DNA from: Xanthomonas arboricola pv. juglandis | Lineage (GTDB): Bacteria; Pseudomonadota; Gammaproteobacteria; Xanthomonadales; Xanthomonadaceae | Assembly (NCBI RefSeq): GCF_001013475.1 | Contig: NZ_JZEF01000002.1 | Coordinates: 498,785 to 562,784, forward strand | Direction: 5' to 3' | Length of the DNA stretch: 64,000 nt | Shown: positions 42,110-51,001 of the stretch, piece after piece | How positions within the stretch are numbered: the first letter of the stretch is position 1 | How the letters are laid out: every line of letters starts with the position of its first letter | Notes under the pieces: generated by a model | Told to the model about the DNA's origin: nothing | Database searches by the model: none | Seen by the model: only the letters and a program-made list of their open reading frames with translations | Position numbers and translations under genes: made by a program

Positions 42110-44065
42110 CTACAGTGCGTAGTTCGCCATGATGCTCAGGTTGCTGTAACCGCCGGTGCCGCCGACCACGCGGATGAAGTAGCTGTCGGTAGCCGGCAAT
42201 GCCAGCTGGACGCTCTGGGTAGTGCCAGGTCGCGTGGAGCTGTAGTCGGCATTGCTGCCGTCGGCACCGGGTGCGCGTGTGGTGCGCACATACAATTTGA
42301 CCTGACCACGGCCGGAGAGCGTGCGGATCTGCAGATTGCGCGCATTGACCGGCACATCCAGGCGATACAGCGGGCCTTCGCCAGCGGTGGCGCTCACGGC
42401 GCTGATGGTCGCGCCGCGGCTGAGCAACACCGCCTGTTGCTCGCCACCACCGCTGGTGACGCCGGCCGCGCGGGCGACCGCGGCATTGGCATTGAGAATG
42501 CCGGCGCCGATGCGCAGCGTTGGCTTGACCGGGAACGGGATCGAGGTCTGGGTCAGGATCTCGCGCAGCCTGGCCGGTGTCGGGACCGGCTGGTTGTTGG
42601 CGACCGCTGCGCTGATGGCCAATGCCGCGACACCGGCCACGTGCGGTGCCGCCATCGACGTGCCGGAGTAGCCGGCATAGGAAGGCTCGCCCGGCGCGTG
42701 GGTGCCGCGATTGAGGCTGGACCAGATCAGCCCGGCGCGCACGGCGGTGCCGCTGGAGCCGTCGTCCGGGTACACGCCGCCGCCCGGGCCGGCCAGGGTC
42801 ACGCTGTTGCCGTAGCTGGAGTAGAACGCCCGCTTGCCGGTGATGCCGGTGGCCGCCACGTTGATCACGCCGGGGCAACTGGCCGGCGTGGAGCCGCCGG
42901 CATCGATGCCGTCGTTGCCGGCGGCCACCACCACGGTGGTGCCACGCGCGATGGCGGCCGCGATCGCCTGCGCGGTGATGGTGTCGTTGCTGCAGATGCC
43001 AGGGCCGCCCAGGCTCATGTTGATCACTTCGGCCGGATTGGGATTGTCCGGCACGCCTGCCACACTGCCGCCGGAAGCCCAGACGATGGCGTCGGCGATA
43101 TCGGCGGTGGTTCCGCCGCAATGACCCAGTGCGCGCACCGGCAGGATCCTGGCCTGGGGCGCGATGCCCACCATGCCCAGGGCGTTGTTGGTCAGCATTG
43201 CGATGGTGCCGGCCACGTGGGTGCCGTGCCAGGAGCTGTCGCTCTGCTGCCCCGGCGGTGCGCAACCGCCGTTGCTCTCCAGATACTTGTCGTCGCTGGT
43301 CCAGTCGCCGGTATCCCAGCCGCCGGCGACGCGGCCATCGCTGGCACGGCCGGAAATGAAGGCGTTGCTGATGAAGTCGTAACCGGCATCGGCCAGCGAC
43401 AGGTCCAGATCCGGGTGCTGGGTGATGCCGGTGTCGATCACCGCCACCACCACGCCGCTGCCATCGCCGTACTGCCAGGCCGGCAGCAGATCGATGCCGC
43501 CGCGGTTGGCGTAGCTGGCGGTGTCCGGTGCGAGCGTTTCCAGATGACCATCCGGCGCGCGCAGGTGCCATTGCACCTCGAAGCCCGGATCGTTCGGCGG
43601 CGTGGCGATTGCGGCAACGGTGGCCATGGCGGTGCTGCGGATCGGCTGCAGCAGCAGGTTCGGTTCCACGTGCGCCACCGACGGATCGGCTTTCAGCGCC
43701 TGCATCACGCTGTCGAGCTGGGCATCGCTGAGGCGGCGGTTGGGGCGCACCAGATCGGCGCCGATGGCAAGCCGACGTACCCGCTGCAAACTGGGCGCGC
43801 TCTGGCGGTAATGGCTGGACCACTGCGTACGGGTGGCCGGCGCGGCCATGACCATACTCAGTCTGGCGGCTGCAGCATGGGGATCGCGGCGTTCGGTGCT
43901 GCCGTTGCGGTAGGTGACGATCAGGCCATCGTAAAAGCGCGATTGGCTGCCGCTGGAGAGTACCGACAATGGCGTGGAGGCCGATTGCGCGTGGGCGGCG
44001 GGAAGCGCAAGGCCCAGCGACAGGGACAGCAGCGCCGGTGCGAGGAGCGGGATACGGTTCGACAT
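42110..44065 (-). CDS. Secreted subtilisin-like serine protease (S8) with C-terminal PPC domain
   Basis: Protein of 651 residues. A signal peptide (SNRIPLLAPALLSLSLGLAL…AHA) and an inhibitor-like propeptide (about residues 30-160) precede the catalytic domain. The triad is Asp in VVVAVIDTGITQHPDL, His in SSWHGTHVAGTIAML, and Ser in YSGTSMAAPHVAGVAALA. AAGNDGIDAGG holds the oxyanion Asn. The last 100 or so residues form a PPC (bacterial pre-peptidase C-terminal) beta domain usually removed after type II export. Xanthomonas secretes several such proteases. The gene starts 57 bp after the adhesin gene on the same strand and may be co-transcribed with it. Confidence 0.93.
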   Translation of the reverse strand: MSNRIPLLAPALLSLSLGLALPAAHAQSASTPLSVLSSGSQSRFYDGLIVTYRNGSTERRDPHAAAARLSMVMAAPATRTQWSSHYRQSAPSLQRVRRLAIGADLVRPNRRLSDAQLDSVMQALKADPSVAHVEPNLLLQPIRSTAMATVAAIATPPNDPGFEVQWHLRAPDGHLETLAPDTASYANRGGIDLLPAWQYGDGSGVVVAVIDTGITQHPDLDLSLADAGYDFISNAFISGRASDGRVAGGWDTGDWTSDDKYLESNGGCAPPGQQSDSSWHGTHVAGTIAMLTNNALGMVGIAPQARILPVRALGHCGGTTADIADAIVWASGGSVAGVPDNPNPAEVINMSLGGPGICSNDTITAQAIAAAIARGTTVVVAAGNDGIDAGGSTPASCPGVINVAATGITGKRAFYSSYGNSVTLAGPGGGVYPDDGSSGTAVRAGLIWSSLNRGTHAPGEPSYAGYSGTSMAAPHVAGVAALAISAAVANNQPVPTPARLREILTQTSIPFPVKPTLRIGAGILNANAAVARAAGVTSGGGEQQAVLLSRGATISAVSATAGEGPLYRLDVPVNARNLQIRTLSGRGQVKLYVRTTRAPGADGSNADYSSTRPGTTQSVQLALPATDSYFIRVVGGTGGYSNLSIMANYAL

Positions 44066-44121
44066 GAAGAAGTCTCTGGAAGAAACGCGGGGGGAGCAGG
44101 CGGGCGAGGGGGGCAGGCGGC

Positions 44122-46440
44122 TTACCAGCTGAAGCCGGCGCCGGCCGACACGCTCTTCTCGTTGCCGGCGAAGGCTCCGCCGATGGACACGCTGGCGCGA
44201 TTGCCCAGCGCACGCTGATAACCGACCGCCAGCGCGCTTTCGCCGCCCTGCGAGCCGACGCCGACGCCCACCCGGTTGGCACCGGACAGGCCAGCGGTGT
44301 TCATTGCCATCCCCGCGTAGGCACCGCTGATCGCGCCCATGCGATCGATGCGCTGGTCCAGGCTGTGGAAGCGGCGGTCGGTGTCGCTGCGCAACGAGGC
44401 GAGGTTGGTGTCCCAGCTGTCGATGCGGTTGTCGGTATAGGCGTTGGCCGTGGCCACCGACGCTGCGTCGCCGGCCTGCAGCTGTTGCAGGTTGACCGCG
44501 TCGGTGGCGGCCGTGCCGGCGGCGACATTGACCACCTGGCGCTCTGCACCGGCACTGCCCACCGATACCGTGTTGGCGCGGTTGGCCACCGCATTGCGGC
44601 CCAGCGCCACGGCGTTGTCGGCGCTCACCGCCGCACCCTGGCCGATCGCGGTGCCGGAGGCGGCGCCGACGCTGGCACTTTCGCCCACCGCCACCGCATT
44701 GGTGGCGGTGGCGGCGATGCTGGTATTGGCGCCAACGGCGGTGCTGCCGTCGGCATTGACGCGGGCATTGGCGCCCAGCGCGGTGTCGTTGGGGCCGTAG
44801 GCCAGTGCGCTGGTGCCCACGGCCATGCCGTTTTCCCCATTGGCAACCGCATTGGAGCCGATCGCCACCGCGTTGGTACCGGCGCCGATCTGCGCATCGC
44901 TGCCGCTGCCGCCCACCGCGACCGTGCCGCTGTTGGCGCCGCCGCTGTCCAGGCCGTTCAGTGCCTGATCCAGGGCGGTCATCGCCGCACCGACGCTGGC
45001 GTAGCTGGTGCCCTGAATCAGATACGTGCCGCCGACCAGGACGCCGTTGTCGAGTACCGAGCCGGCGCCAAGCGCAGTGGCGATGCTCTGCAGTTGCGAA
45101 ACGTTGACCGCATCGGTGGCAGCGGTGCCGGCCGCCACATGGGTCAACTGACGCTCGGCGCCTTCACTGCCGAACGCCACGCTGTCGGCGCGCTCGGCCG
45201 AGGAACCCGCACCCAGCGCAACACTGTTGGATGCCGGCGCCGAGGCGTTGAAGCCCACAGCCAGTGTGTTTTCACCCAACGCGGTGGCGCCGCTGCCCAG
45301 TGCGACCGCACCGCTGCCGTTGGCGCTGGCGATCGAGCCCAGCGCCAGCGCGTAGTCGCCGTCGGCAAACGCGCTGTCGCCGATCGACACGCTACTCAGG
45401 CTGGTGGCGATGGCGTGGGCACCGATGGCGATACTCAGTTCGGCATCGGCATGGCTGTCGAAGCCCAACGCGGTGCCGTAGTCGGCCAGCGACCAGGCGC
45501 CCGCGCCAACGGTGGTGCTGCCGATGCCATTGGCCTGCGCGGGGATGTTGGCATTGCTGGCGCCGATGGCCACGCTCTGCTGGCCGGCCGCCGACGCAGC
45601 ATCGCCGATGGCGATCCCGCCATCGCCGGTAGCGCCGGCGCCGTAACCGATGGCGATGCCGAAGAAGCCGGACGCGGTGCTGAAACCGCCCTGGCTGATT
45701 GCACCGACGCCGCTGGCGGTGGCGGCGTAACCGGCGGCCAGCGATTGCTCGGCCTCGGCGCGCGAGGAGCTGCCCAGCGCGGTGGCGTATTGGGCATTGG
45801 CATCGGCCGAAGCCCCGACCGCCACGGCACTGTCGCCGCCGGCACTGGAGGCCCAGCCAAGCGCGGCGGCGGAAGCTCCGCTGGATTGGGCAAAGGTGCC
45901 CACCGCCAGCGAGCCGAAGCCGGTGCTGGTGGCGCCCTGCGCATCGCCGAAGCCGCTGCCGAAGAAACTGCCGCCGATCGCGATCGACGAGGTACCGCTT
46001 GCCAGCGCACCGTCGCCCATGGCGATGGCCGCGTCCGCCGAGGCGGTGCTGTGATGGCCGACGGCCACCGCCCAACCGCCGCTGGCGTCCGCACGCGGAC
46101 CGACCGCCACTGCGCGCGTTCCGGCGGCCACGGCGCTGTCGCTGCCATCGTTGAGCCCTTCGGCCTGGAAGTAATACTCGGCCGCCTGCGCGGACAGCGG
46201 CGTCACATTGTCGTTGGGGTCAGTGGCGTCATTCGATTCGACCGGTTCGCTCACGGTGCTGGCATCGGTCGGCGCTGCGGACACTGCCGCTGTTGCGGCG
46301 GTCGGCGTCGTCTGCGCAAACGCCGCCGAACTGGCCAGCGCCAGCAACAGGCCGGCGGTCAACAGGCTGTAAGACAATTGCGCAACGATGGGGGCGGCGC
46401 CGGACAGACATGGTGCCGGTAACGGACGGAGCGTAGACAT
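44122..46440 (-). CDS. Trimeric autotransporter adhesin (YadA-like)
   Basis: Protein of 772 residues. A long signal peptide (QLSYSLLTAGLLLALASSAA…) precedes a head of about 25 YadA/Hep-Hag repeats of the AxAxGxxA type (for example AVAVGPRADASGGWAVAVGH) up to about residue 425. Two neck motifs, HVAAGTAATDAVNVSQLQ and NVAAGTAATDAVNLQQLQ, flank a second set of head repeats. A short coiled coil (SLRSDTDRRFHSLDQRIDRM) leads to the C-terminal YadA anchor, ending ASVSIGGAFAGNEKS and AGFSW. Three copies make a 12-strand barrel in the outer membrane. The stalk is short compared with XadA-type adhesins. It lies divergent from the histidine kinase gene. Confidence 0.93.
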   Translation of the reverse strand: MSTLRPLPAPCLSGAAPIVAQLSYSLLTAGLLLALASSAAFAQTTPTAATAAVSAAPTDASTVSEPVESNDATDPNDNVTPLSAQAAEYYFQAEGLNDGSDSAVAAGTRAVAVGPRADASGGWAVAVGHHSTASADAAIAMGDGALASGTSSIAIGGSFFGSGFGDAQGATSTGFGSLAVGTFAQSSGASAAALGWASSAGGDSAVAVGASADANAQYATALGSSSRAEAEQSLAAGYAATASGVGAISQGGFSTASGFFGIAIGYGAGATGDGGIAIGDAASAAGQQSVAIGASNANIPAQANGIGSTTVGAGAWSLADYGTALGFDSHADAELSIAIGAHAIATSLSSVSIGDSAFADGDYALALGSIASANGSGAVALGSGATALGENTLAVGFNASAPASNSVALGAGSSAERADSVAFGSEGAERQLTHVAAGTAATDAVNVSQLQSIATALGAGSVLDNGVLVGGTYLIQGTSYASVGAAMTALDQALNGLDSGGANSGTVAVGGSGSDAQIGAGTNAVAIGSNAVANGENGMAVGTSALAYGPNDTALGANARVNADGSTAVGANTSIAATATNAVAVGESASVGAASGTAIGQGAAVSADNAVALGRNAVANRANTVSVGSAGAERQVVNVAAGTAATDAVNLQQLQAGDAASVATANAYTDNRIDSWDTNLASLRSDTDRRFHSLDQRIDRMGAISGAYAGMAMNTAGLSGANRVGVGVGSQGGESALAVGYQRALGNRASVSIGGAFAGNEKSVSAGAGFSW

Positions 46441-46563
46441 GCGAAACACCTGGGCTGGTGCCGTCGGTGACGGCGGTGGGGAATTTACCCGCGATTAAGT
46501 CAGCCGGGTTTTCGCCGATCAATGCGCGAAGACTCACGCCCGTTTCACGCTAGACTCACCGCC

Positions 46564-47967
46564 ATGCCAGTGCCGGTGCGATGCCTTTCACAAATGCGGT
46601 CACTGAGTTGGCTGCAACGCTGCTGGCGTAGCGCAGCGGTTTGGTTGCGCCGGGTGCCGGTACGCGACCCGGTGGATCGCCGCAATGCACCTGCGCTGCA
46701 ACTGTTGCTGTTGTATCTGGGCCTGGAGATCCCGCTCAACAAGCTGTACATCCTGCTCAACGCCAGACTGCAGATGACGACCGTGCAGTTGGCGGTGGAC
46801 CTGGGCACCGACGCGGCGATCGCCCTCGCGGCCTGGTACGGCATCTGGCGCATCCGCCAGGGCGCAGTGAAACCGGCGATCGGCATGTTCATCACGGTGG
46901 TGCTGTGCTCGGCGGTAATCGCCAATGTGGCATTCGGTTATCAATTGCAGGCCTTCGACCCGTTCCCGCTGCTGCTGCTGACCCTGGCGGCATTGGTGAT
47001 CGGGCGGCGCGCGCTGTGGAGCGTCTATGCGTGCATCGCCCTGGTGTTTCTGCTGGGCATGGCCAGCCCGTGGGGACGCAATCCGCAGGACGGGCGCAGC
47101 CCGTTCCAGAATCTGCCGTCGCTGGCGATGAGCTATCTGATGGTCACCCTGGTGCTGGATCGCAGCGTGGCGGCGCTGCGCGAAAGCCTGCACCGTGCGC
47201 GGCGTACCGCGGCGCGCCTACAGGTGGAAATCCGCGAGCGCGAGCAGGCGCAGCAGCGCGTGCTGCATCTGCAGAAAATCGAATCGGTGGGCCAGCTGGC
47301 CAGTGGCGTGTCGCACGACTTCAACAACATCCTCGGCGCGATCCTGGGATACGCCGAGCAGCGCCATCGCCTGCACGAACTGGACTTCGACCCGCCGCGC
47401 GATGCCGTGGCGATGGCCGAGGCGCTGGAAGGCATTGCCCTGGCCGCGCAGCGCGGCAGCACCATCAGCGGCAAGCTGCTCAGCTTCAGCCGACGCGATC
47501 TGGCAGTGCCAACGCACTTCGATGCGGCGCAGGCGGTGCAGGCGATCGCCCCCATGCTGGCGCACCTGCTCGGCGCGCACGTGCGACTGCAGGTGGACAC
47601 CTGCGCAGCGCCGGTGCCGGTCTGTCTGGACCGCAGCCAGTTCGACCTGGTCATGCTCAACTTCGCCGCCAATGCACGTGATGCGATGCCCGATGGCGGC
47701 AATTTCAGCGTACGGGTGTCGCGGCAGCACACGATGGTCCGCATTGCCTTGGTCGATACCGGCCACGGCATGCCGGCCGAGGTATTGGCGCAGGTATTCG
47801 AGCCGTTCTTCACCACCAAGCCGGTCGGCAAGGGCACCGGTCTGGGCCTGGCAGTGGCGCACGAACTTGTGCTGCAGGCCGGCGGCTTGCTGAGTGTGGA
47901 CAGTGTGCCGGGCGCAGGCACGCAGTTCGTCATGAGCCTGCCGTTGGTGCCCGCACCTGCGGCATGA
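46564..47967 (+). CDS. Membrane sensor histidine kinase (HDFNN type)
   Basis: Protein of 467 residues. Five or six membrane helices fill about residues 40-215, with no large periplasmic loop and no HAMP or PAS domain. A short coiled coil follows, then QLASGVSHDFNNILGAILGY, the H-box of the HPK4 type. ATPase motifs are NFAANARDAMPDGG (N-box), VDTGHGMP (G1) and GKGTGLGLAVAHEL (G2). The signal it senses is unknown. Its 3' end overlaps that of the response regulator gene by 38 bp in convergent orientation. The ATG at 46564 is used; a later ATG at 46594 is possible. Confidence 0.88.
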   Translation: MPVPVRCLSQMRSLSWLQRCWRSAAVWLRRVPVRDPVDRRNAPALQLLLLYLGLEIPLNKLYILLNARLQMTTVQLAVDLGTDAAIALAAWYGIWRIRQGAVKPAIGMFITVVLCSAVIANVAFGYQLQAFDPFPLLLLTLAALVIGRRALWSVYACIALVFLLGMASPWGRNPQDGRSPFQNLPSLAMSYLMVTLVLDRSVAALRESLHRARRTAARLQVEIREREQAQQRVLHLQKIESVGQLASGVSHDFNNILGAILGYAEQRHRLHELDFDPPRDAVAMAEALEGIALAAQRGSTISGKLLSFSRRDLAVPTHFDAAQAVQAIAPMLAHLLGAHVRLQVDTCAAPVPVCLDRSQFDLVMLNFAANARDAMPDGGNFSVRVSRQHTMVRIALVDTGHGMPAEVLAQVFEPFFTTKPVGKGTGLGLAVAHELVLQAGGLLSVDSVPGAGTQFVMSLPLVPAPAA

Positions 47968-48706
47968 GCAGGTAGCCGGCGCCGCGCACGGAGGTCAGCG
48001 GCAATGCGGTGCCGCTGCGCTCCAGCACCTTGTGGCGCAGCCGATGCAGCAATGCATCCAGCCGGTGCGGATCGATCTCGATGCCCAGGCTGCCGCCCAG
48101 CGCGGTCAGCAGCGCGCTGCGGCTCACCAGCCGCCCGGACGACTGCCACAGGCACTGCAGCACCAATCGTTCCGAGCCGGTCAACGGCACGGCGCTGCCA
48201 TCTGGCGCGAACAGGCACCAGCCGTCGTCCTGCAGCTGCCAGGCATCGGGCGCGGCAGTCGCGGGTACGCTCGGTGCGTCTGCCGCCCCTCGCGGCAGAC
48301 GCCGCGCCACGCTGAACAGCGTGGCAGCCAGCATCTCGATCTCCACCGGCTTGACCAGGTACGCATCGGCGCCCTGGCTCAGCCCGCGTAGCCGGTCGGG
48401 TTGATCGCCGCGCCCGCTCAGGATCACGATGCCCAATGCCGGGCGCATCGCCTGCAACTGCCGGGTCAAGCCAAAACCGTCGCCATCGGGCAGGCCAATG
48501 TCGAGCACGATTAACTCCACGCTTGCGCTGCGCAATAGCGCAAGCAATGCCCGGATGGTGCGTAACGCAATCACTTCGAAACCGTGGCGTTGCAATCCTG
48601 GCAACAACACCCGCTCGCGCAGCACGTCGTCGTCTTCCAGCAACGCCACGCGCAAGGGCGCATACGCGACAGGCGGCGGAGCGTCCGGGCGGCGGGCGTT
48701 GCTCAC
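47930..48706 (-). CDS. OmpR-family response regulator
   Basis: Receiver domain (LRVALLEDDDVLRERVLLPG with the acidic pocket; phospho-acceptor Asp in ELIVLDIGLPDGDGFG; conserved Lys in DAYLVKPVE) followed by a winged-helix output domain (PLTGSERLVLQCLWQSSG … LTSVRGAGYLL). About 258 residues when started at the GTG at 48706 (SNARRPDAPPP); the frame is open further up to an ATG at 48919, but that region is not receiver-like. No clear ribosome binding site is seen, so the start is uncertain. It is the probable partner of the kinase with which its 3' end overlaps. Confidence 0.85.
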   Translation of the reverse strand: MSNARRPDAPPPVAYAPLRVALLEDDDVLRERVLLPGLQRHGFEVIALRTIRALLALLRSASVELIVLDIGLPDGDGFGLTRQLQAMRPALGIVILSGRGDQPDRLRGLSQGADAYLVKPVEIEMLAATLFSVARRLPRGAADAPSVPATAAPDAWQLQDDGWCLFAPDGSAVPLTGSERLVLQCLWQSSGRLVSRSALLTALGGSLGIEIDPHRLDALLHRLRHKVLERSGTALPLTSVRGAGYLLMPQVRAPTAGS

Positions 48707-48921
48707 AATGCGAAGAACAGATGAATGTCGGAGTCCCGGTGCGGTGCGTCGCGCAGGTGGTGCGCATGCTGCGCCGCGCGCGACACGGTTTCGTTTGCGC
48801 GGCAGCCCGACAGTAGCCAGTTTCCCGGGCGCTTTCAATGCGGTCCAGTCCGCAGCACGCAGTGCGATGCCGGCATGCATGCGATGATCCGCCGCGTTGC
48901 CAAGGTCAAGGTGGTACATGC

Positions 48922-49785
48922 ATGTCCGATTCGATGCTCAGCGATTTCGTGCAACGCCATCGCCGCCTGTTCGTGCTCACCGGCGCCGGTTGCAGCACCG
49001 ATTCGGGCATTCCCGATTACCGCGATCTGCAAGGCGGCTGGAAGCGTCCGCAACCGGTGACGTTCCAGGCCTTCATGGGCGAGCTGTCCACGCGGCAGCG
49101 GTATTGGGCGCGCAGCCTGGTCGGCTGGCCGCGCTTCGGGCTGGCGCAACCCAATGCCACCCATCACGCATTGGCCACACTGGAAGCGCGCGGCCAGCTG
49201 GAACTGCTGCTGACGCAAAACGTGGACCGCCTGCATCAGGCCGCCGGCAGTGAGGCGGTGATCGATCTGCATGGCCGGCTCGATGTGGTGCGCTGCATGG
49301 GTTGCGAGCGGCGCATGCCCCGTACCGAATTCCAGCTGCTGCTCGAGCACGCCAACCCCGGCTGGGCCGACCTGGACGCGGCACAGGCGCCCGATGGCGA
49401 TGCGGACCTGGACGATGTGGCCTTCGACAGTTTTGTGGTGCCGCCGTGCCCGGTGTGCGGCGGTGTGCTGAAGCCGGATGTGGTGTTCTTTGGCGAGAAC
49501 GTGCCGCGCGAGCGCGTGGAGCGCGCATTTGCGCATCTGCAGGCGGCCGATGCGGTGCTGGTGGTGGGCTCGTCGCTGATGGTGTATTCGGGTTTTCGTT
49601 TCGTGCAGACCGCTGCACGCAACGGCCTGCCGATCGCCGCGCTCAACTTCGGGCGCACCCGCGCGGACGAGCTGCTCAGCCTGAAGGTCGAACAGTCGTG
49701 CGCGCAGGCGCTGGCGTTCCTGCACACCCCGTTCGATCCACTGCGTGCACGCAGCGTCAACGACGCCAGTGCGCGTTCGGCATGA
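48922..49785 (+). CDS. Sirtuin, NAD-dependent protein deacylase (SIR2 family)
   Basis: Protein of 287 residues. LFVLTGAGCSTDSGIPDYRD is the NAD-binding motif, LLTQNVDRLHQAAGS gives the conserved Gln-Asn-Val-Asp and LHGRL the catalytic His. Two zinc pairs are visible: RCMGCERR and PPCPVCGG. KPDVVFFGENVP and VVGSSLMVYSGFRF complete the fold. It resembles class II sirtuins. It removes acyl groups from lysines in cytosolic proteins; the targets are unknown. The ATG at 48922 starts right at the family's N-terminus. It is divergent from the response regulator gene. Confidence 0.92.
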   Translation: MSDSMLSDFVQRHRRLFVLTGAGCSTDSGIPDYRDLQGGWKRPQPVTFQAFMGELSTRQRYWARSLVGWPRFGLAQPNATHHALATLEARGQLELLLTQNVDRLHQAAGSEAVIDLHGRLDVVRCMGCERRMPRTEFQLLLEHANPGWADLDAAQAPDGDADLDDVAFDSFVVPPCPVCGGVLKPDVVFFGENVPRERVERAFAHLQAADAVLVVGSSLMVYSGFRFVQTAARNGLPIAALNFGRTRADELLSLKVEQSCAQALAFLHTPFDPLRARSVNDASARSA

Positions 49786-49833
49786 CGCAGTGATCCATCG
49801 CAGCGGTTGTGCCCACGCGCGTGGCGCAGTGCA

Positions 49834-50964
49834 ATGGGCATCCCCGTGTCATCTGTGGATGCCCCCTTGAGCCAGCTGTTCTCCCCCATCCGCTTCGGTC
49901 CGCTTGCGCTCGCCAACCGGATCGTCATCGCCCCGATGTGCCAGTACTCCGCACAGGACGGCCGCGCCAGCGATTGGCACCGCATCCATCTGGGCACCTT
50001 GTCGCAATCCGGTGCCGGCCTGCTGATCCTGGAAGCGGCCGCGGTGCAGCCGCAGGGGCGCATCTCCTACGCCGACCTCGGCTTGTACGACGATGCCACC
50101 GAGCAGGCGCTGGGCGAGGTGCTGGACTCGGTGCGGCGGTGGTCGCCGATGCCGATCGGCATCCAACTGGCGCACGCCGGGCGCAAGGCCTCCACCGATC
50201 TGCCGTGGAACGGCGGCGAGGCCATCGCGCCGGATCACGCGCATGGCTGGCAGACCGTGTCCGCATCGGCGCTGGCGTTCCGTGACGGTCAGCCGTTGCC
50301 GCAGGCACTGGACCAGGCCGGCATCGATGCGGTGGTGCAGGCCTTTGTCGATGCAGCACGGCGCGCCGAACGCCTGGGCCTGGCGCTGATCGAGCTGCAT
50401 GCCGCGCATGGCTATCTGATGCATCAGTTCCTGTCGCCGCTGAGCAATCAGCGCAGCGATGCGTATGGCGGTTCGCTGGAAAACCGCATGCGGCTGACGC
50501 TGCGCATCTTCGACGCAGTGCGCGCGGCGGTGTCGGACAAGCTCGCCATCGGCGTGCGCATCTCTGCCACCGATTGGGTGGAGGGCGGCTGGGATCTCGA
50601 GCAGAGCATCGCCTTGTCCAAGGCGCTGGATGCGCGCGGTGCGCACTACATCCATGTCTCCAGCGGCGGGCTGGATCCGCGCCAGCAGATTCCGGTGCAG
50701 GCGGGCTATCAGATCCCGTTTGCGCAGCAGATCAAGGCGCAGGTCAGCACGCCGGTGATCGGTGTGGGCCTGATCACCGAGCCGGCGCAGGCCGAGGCGA
50801 TCCTGCAGGACGGCCAGGCCGACGCGATCGCGCTGGCGCGCGGCATCCTGTACGACCCGCGCTGGCCGTGGCATGCCGCTGCCGCACTGGGCGCATCGGT
50901 CACGCCCTCGCCGCAATACCTGCGCTGCGAGCCACGCGATGCGCGTGGCGTATTCGCCAGCTGA
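49834..50964 (+). CDS. Old Yellow Enzyme, NADH:flavin oxidoreductase (YqjM/XenA type)
   Basis: FMN-binding TIM barrel of 376 residues. LFSPIRFGPLALANRIVIAP opens it, then MCQYSAQDGRASDWH with the Cys and Tyr typical of the thermophilic-like/YqjM class. GIQLAHAGRKAS binds FMN, IELHAAHGYLMHQFLSPL holds the active-site His pair, and QRSDAYGGSLENR is the family signature. It reduces activated C=C bonds with NAD(P)H, often in stress defence. The ATG at 49834 is preferred over a GTG at 49846 by distance to the barrel. The next gene starts 38 bp after it. Confidence 0.9.
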   Translation: MGIPVSSVDAPLSQLFSPIRFGPLALANRIVIAPMCQYSAQDGRASDWHRIHLGTLSQSGAGLLILEAAAVQPQGRISYADLGLYDDATEQALGEVLDSVRRWSPMPIGIQLAHAGRKASTDLPWNGGEAIAPDHAHGWQTVSASALAFRDGQPLPQALDQAGIDAVVQAFVDAARRAERLGLALIELHAAHGYLMHQFLSPLSNQRSDAYGGSLENRMRLTLRIFDAVRAAVSDKLAIGVRISATDWVEGGWDLEQSIALSKALDARGAHYIHVSSGGLDPRQQIPVQAGYQIPFAQQIKAQVSTPVIGVGLITEPAQAEAILQDGQADAIALARGILYDPRWPWHAAAALGASVTPSPQYLRCEPRDARGVFAS

Positions 50965-51001
50965 TCCATCCGATAGACGTCATAACGAACAAGGACAACG
51001 C

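Noticed and set aside
44365-46422. Long plus-strand open frame opposite the trimeric adhesin
   Set aside because: It only reflects the repetitive Gly/Ala/Val-rich adhesin code read in antisense.
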